64,000 nt of DNA from Gymnothorax reevesii (taxonomy: Eukaryota; Chordata; Actinopteri; Anguilliformes; Muraenidae), in contig CM056573.1 of NCBI GenBank assembly GCA_029721435.1, positions 149,937,947-150,001,946 on the forward strand, written 5' to 3'. Position 1 is the first letter of the stretch. Each line of letters begins with the position of its first letter. The notes under the pieces are model-generated. The model searched no databases and was not told where the DNA came from. It saw only the letters and a program-made list of their open reading frames with translations. Made by a program: the position numbers and the translations under genes. This document shows, piece by piece, positions 63,024-64,000 of the stretch.

Positions 63024-64000
63024 GTGTGTGCGTGTCCACGTGTACAGTGTGTAGCATGTCTGCGTGTGCAGTGTGTCTGCGTGTTGAGTGTGTCTGTGTG
63101 TACAGTGTGTAGCGTTTCTGTGGATATTATCTCATGAATTGAGAGGAATCCAGCATAATGATCATATTTTTGATCCCCCACTAGGCGACAGCCCAAAAGA
63201 TGGATTGTGTTATGGCGCAGTCTGTCTGTTTGTCTGTCTGTCTCCATATTGGTGGTACTTGGATTCTGAATTCGACTCCTCCAGCAGTTTAGAACATCCC
63301 TGAAACTTTTCATATTTGCTGCAGAAAGACTGGTGGTATCGAGGTTGCGACTCAGGCGGAGTGAATGTTTGGCTCTCAGAGCGCTCTCGTTAAAACTTGA
63401 GACCTTCTGGGATCGGACTAGCTGCTAGAGAGATGTTGGTATTATTTTCACTAAAGCAATCCTCATTACAGCACATTCACAGAGTGTCTACTCTGACAAG
63501 CAGACACATAAACACCTGCAAAATACAGAAAATTTATAAAATGGCCTTTGTATAGTGGTTTCAGCCTAGTCTTGATAATATTTGCCCTGATGACTGATGC
63601 ACAGAGTAAAAATAATACCAGCATCGCTTTCGCGGCTGTTAAGGAGTATTCAAAGTTTAATTTCCTACTGTGATTATATCGCCTTTTCAGTTTTATTTGA
63701 AGATTGTTCGATACAAGTTTACCTCAACTGTGATTAGTCTTTAGTTAGTTTTTGTGAGAAGTATGACCTGTGCTGTAGCCGGCTTGGAAGTAGCCGGCTA
63801 ATGTAAGGCATTGAATTTAGCCAGTGTTTTCAAAAATGTTTCACTTGAATTTAACGATGCAGCAACTTTGCATTCTTTCTGAATAGAATGCCTGTTTGTT
63901 CCTATAGCAACTGTGGCATACTTCGCCTCCTTGACATTTGTATAAGGTGAATTCAGTCAGGAAATTTGATCAATGACAGCATCAAGTACAACTCCTCTCG
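63024..64000 (+). other. Start of megf8 intron 37, TG-rich then plain
   Basis: The first 100 bases are rich in GTGTGT and TGTCTGTG, continuing the donor itself. A GTCTGTCTGTTTGTCTGTCT run lies at about 63220. No further exon was found. Confidence 0.6.

Overview
The window is vertebrate nuclear DNA, most likely from a teleost fish. It holds the 5' part of one large split gene on the plus strand and a dense load of DNA transposons in its introns. The fish call rests on Tc1-like elements, hAT-like palindromic elements, TTAA-flanked elements and a common fish SINE-like repeat with tRNA-type promoter boxes. The species cannot be told from the sequence.

The gene is MEGF8 (multiple EGF-like domains 8). 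I traced 36 coding exons from an ATG at 3703 to a splice donor after 63023. Every junction is GT-AG and every phase joins. The exons total 6132 nt, or 2044 codons without a stop. The predicted order is: signal peptide, CUB, EGF pair, first kelch propeller, several PSI/plexin-type cysteine modules, calcium-binding-type EGF, EGF, laminin-type EGFs, second CUB, EGF, second kelch propeller, second PSI series. This doubled CUB-EGF-kelch-PSI layout is specific to MEGF8 and separates it from attractin. The last EGF modules, the transmembrane segment and the cytoplasmic tail must lie past base 64000. A 5' untranslated exon probably ends at 1167.

Layout: 1-1167 upstream sequence (LINE remnant carrying a MITE, then a probable first exon); 1168-3633 intron 1 with two Tc1 remnants; 3634-11740 exons 2-11 (CUB1, EGFs, kelch 1); 11741-20517 intron 11, with a 4.9 kb THAP-containing element; 20518-21229 exons 12-14; 21230-37037 intron 14, 15.8 kb of nested transposons; 37038-48333 exons 15-27; 48334-52088 intron 27, with a 1.3 kb hAT-like palindrome and a splice-acceptor minisatellite; 52089-54131 exons 28-32; 54132-58684 intron 32, a hAT-like element holding a TTAA-flanked element; 58685-63023 exons 33-37; 63024-64000 intron 37.

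Only one host gene can be supported. All other coding-like stretches are transposase or reverse transcriptase remnants or chance frames. The most interesting observations are an intron that is open and in frame and encodes a hydrophobic insert (8048-8179), a fourfold repeated splice acceptor before exon 28, an alternative in-frame donor in exon 11, upstream ORFs in the leader, a possible antisense first exon in intron 1, and several transposons dated by intact target-site duplications and nesting.
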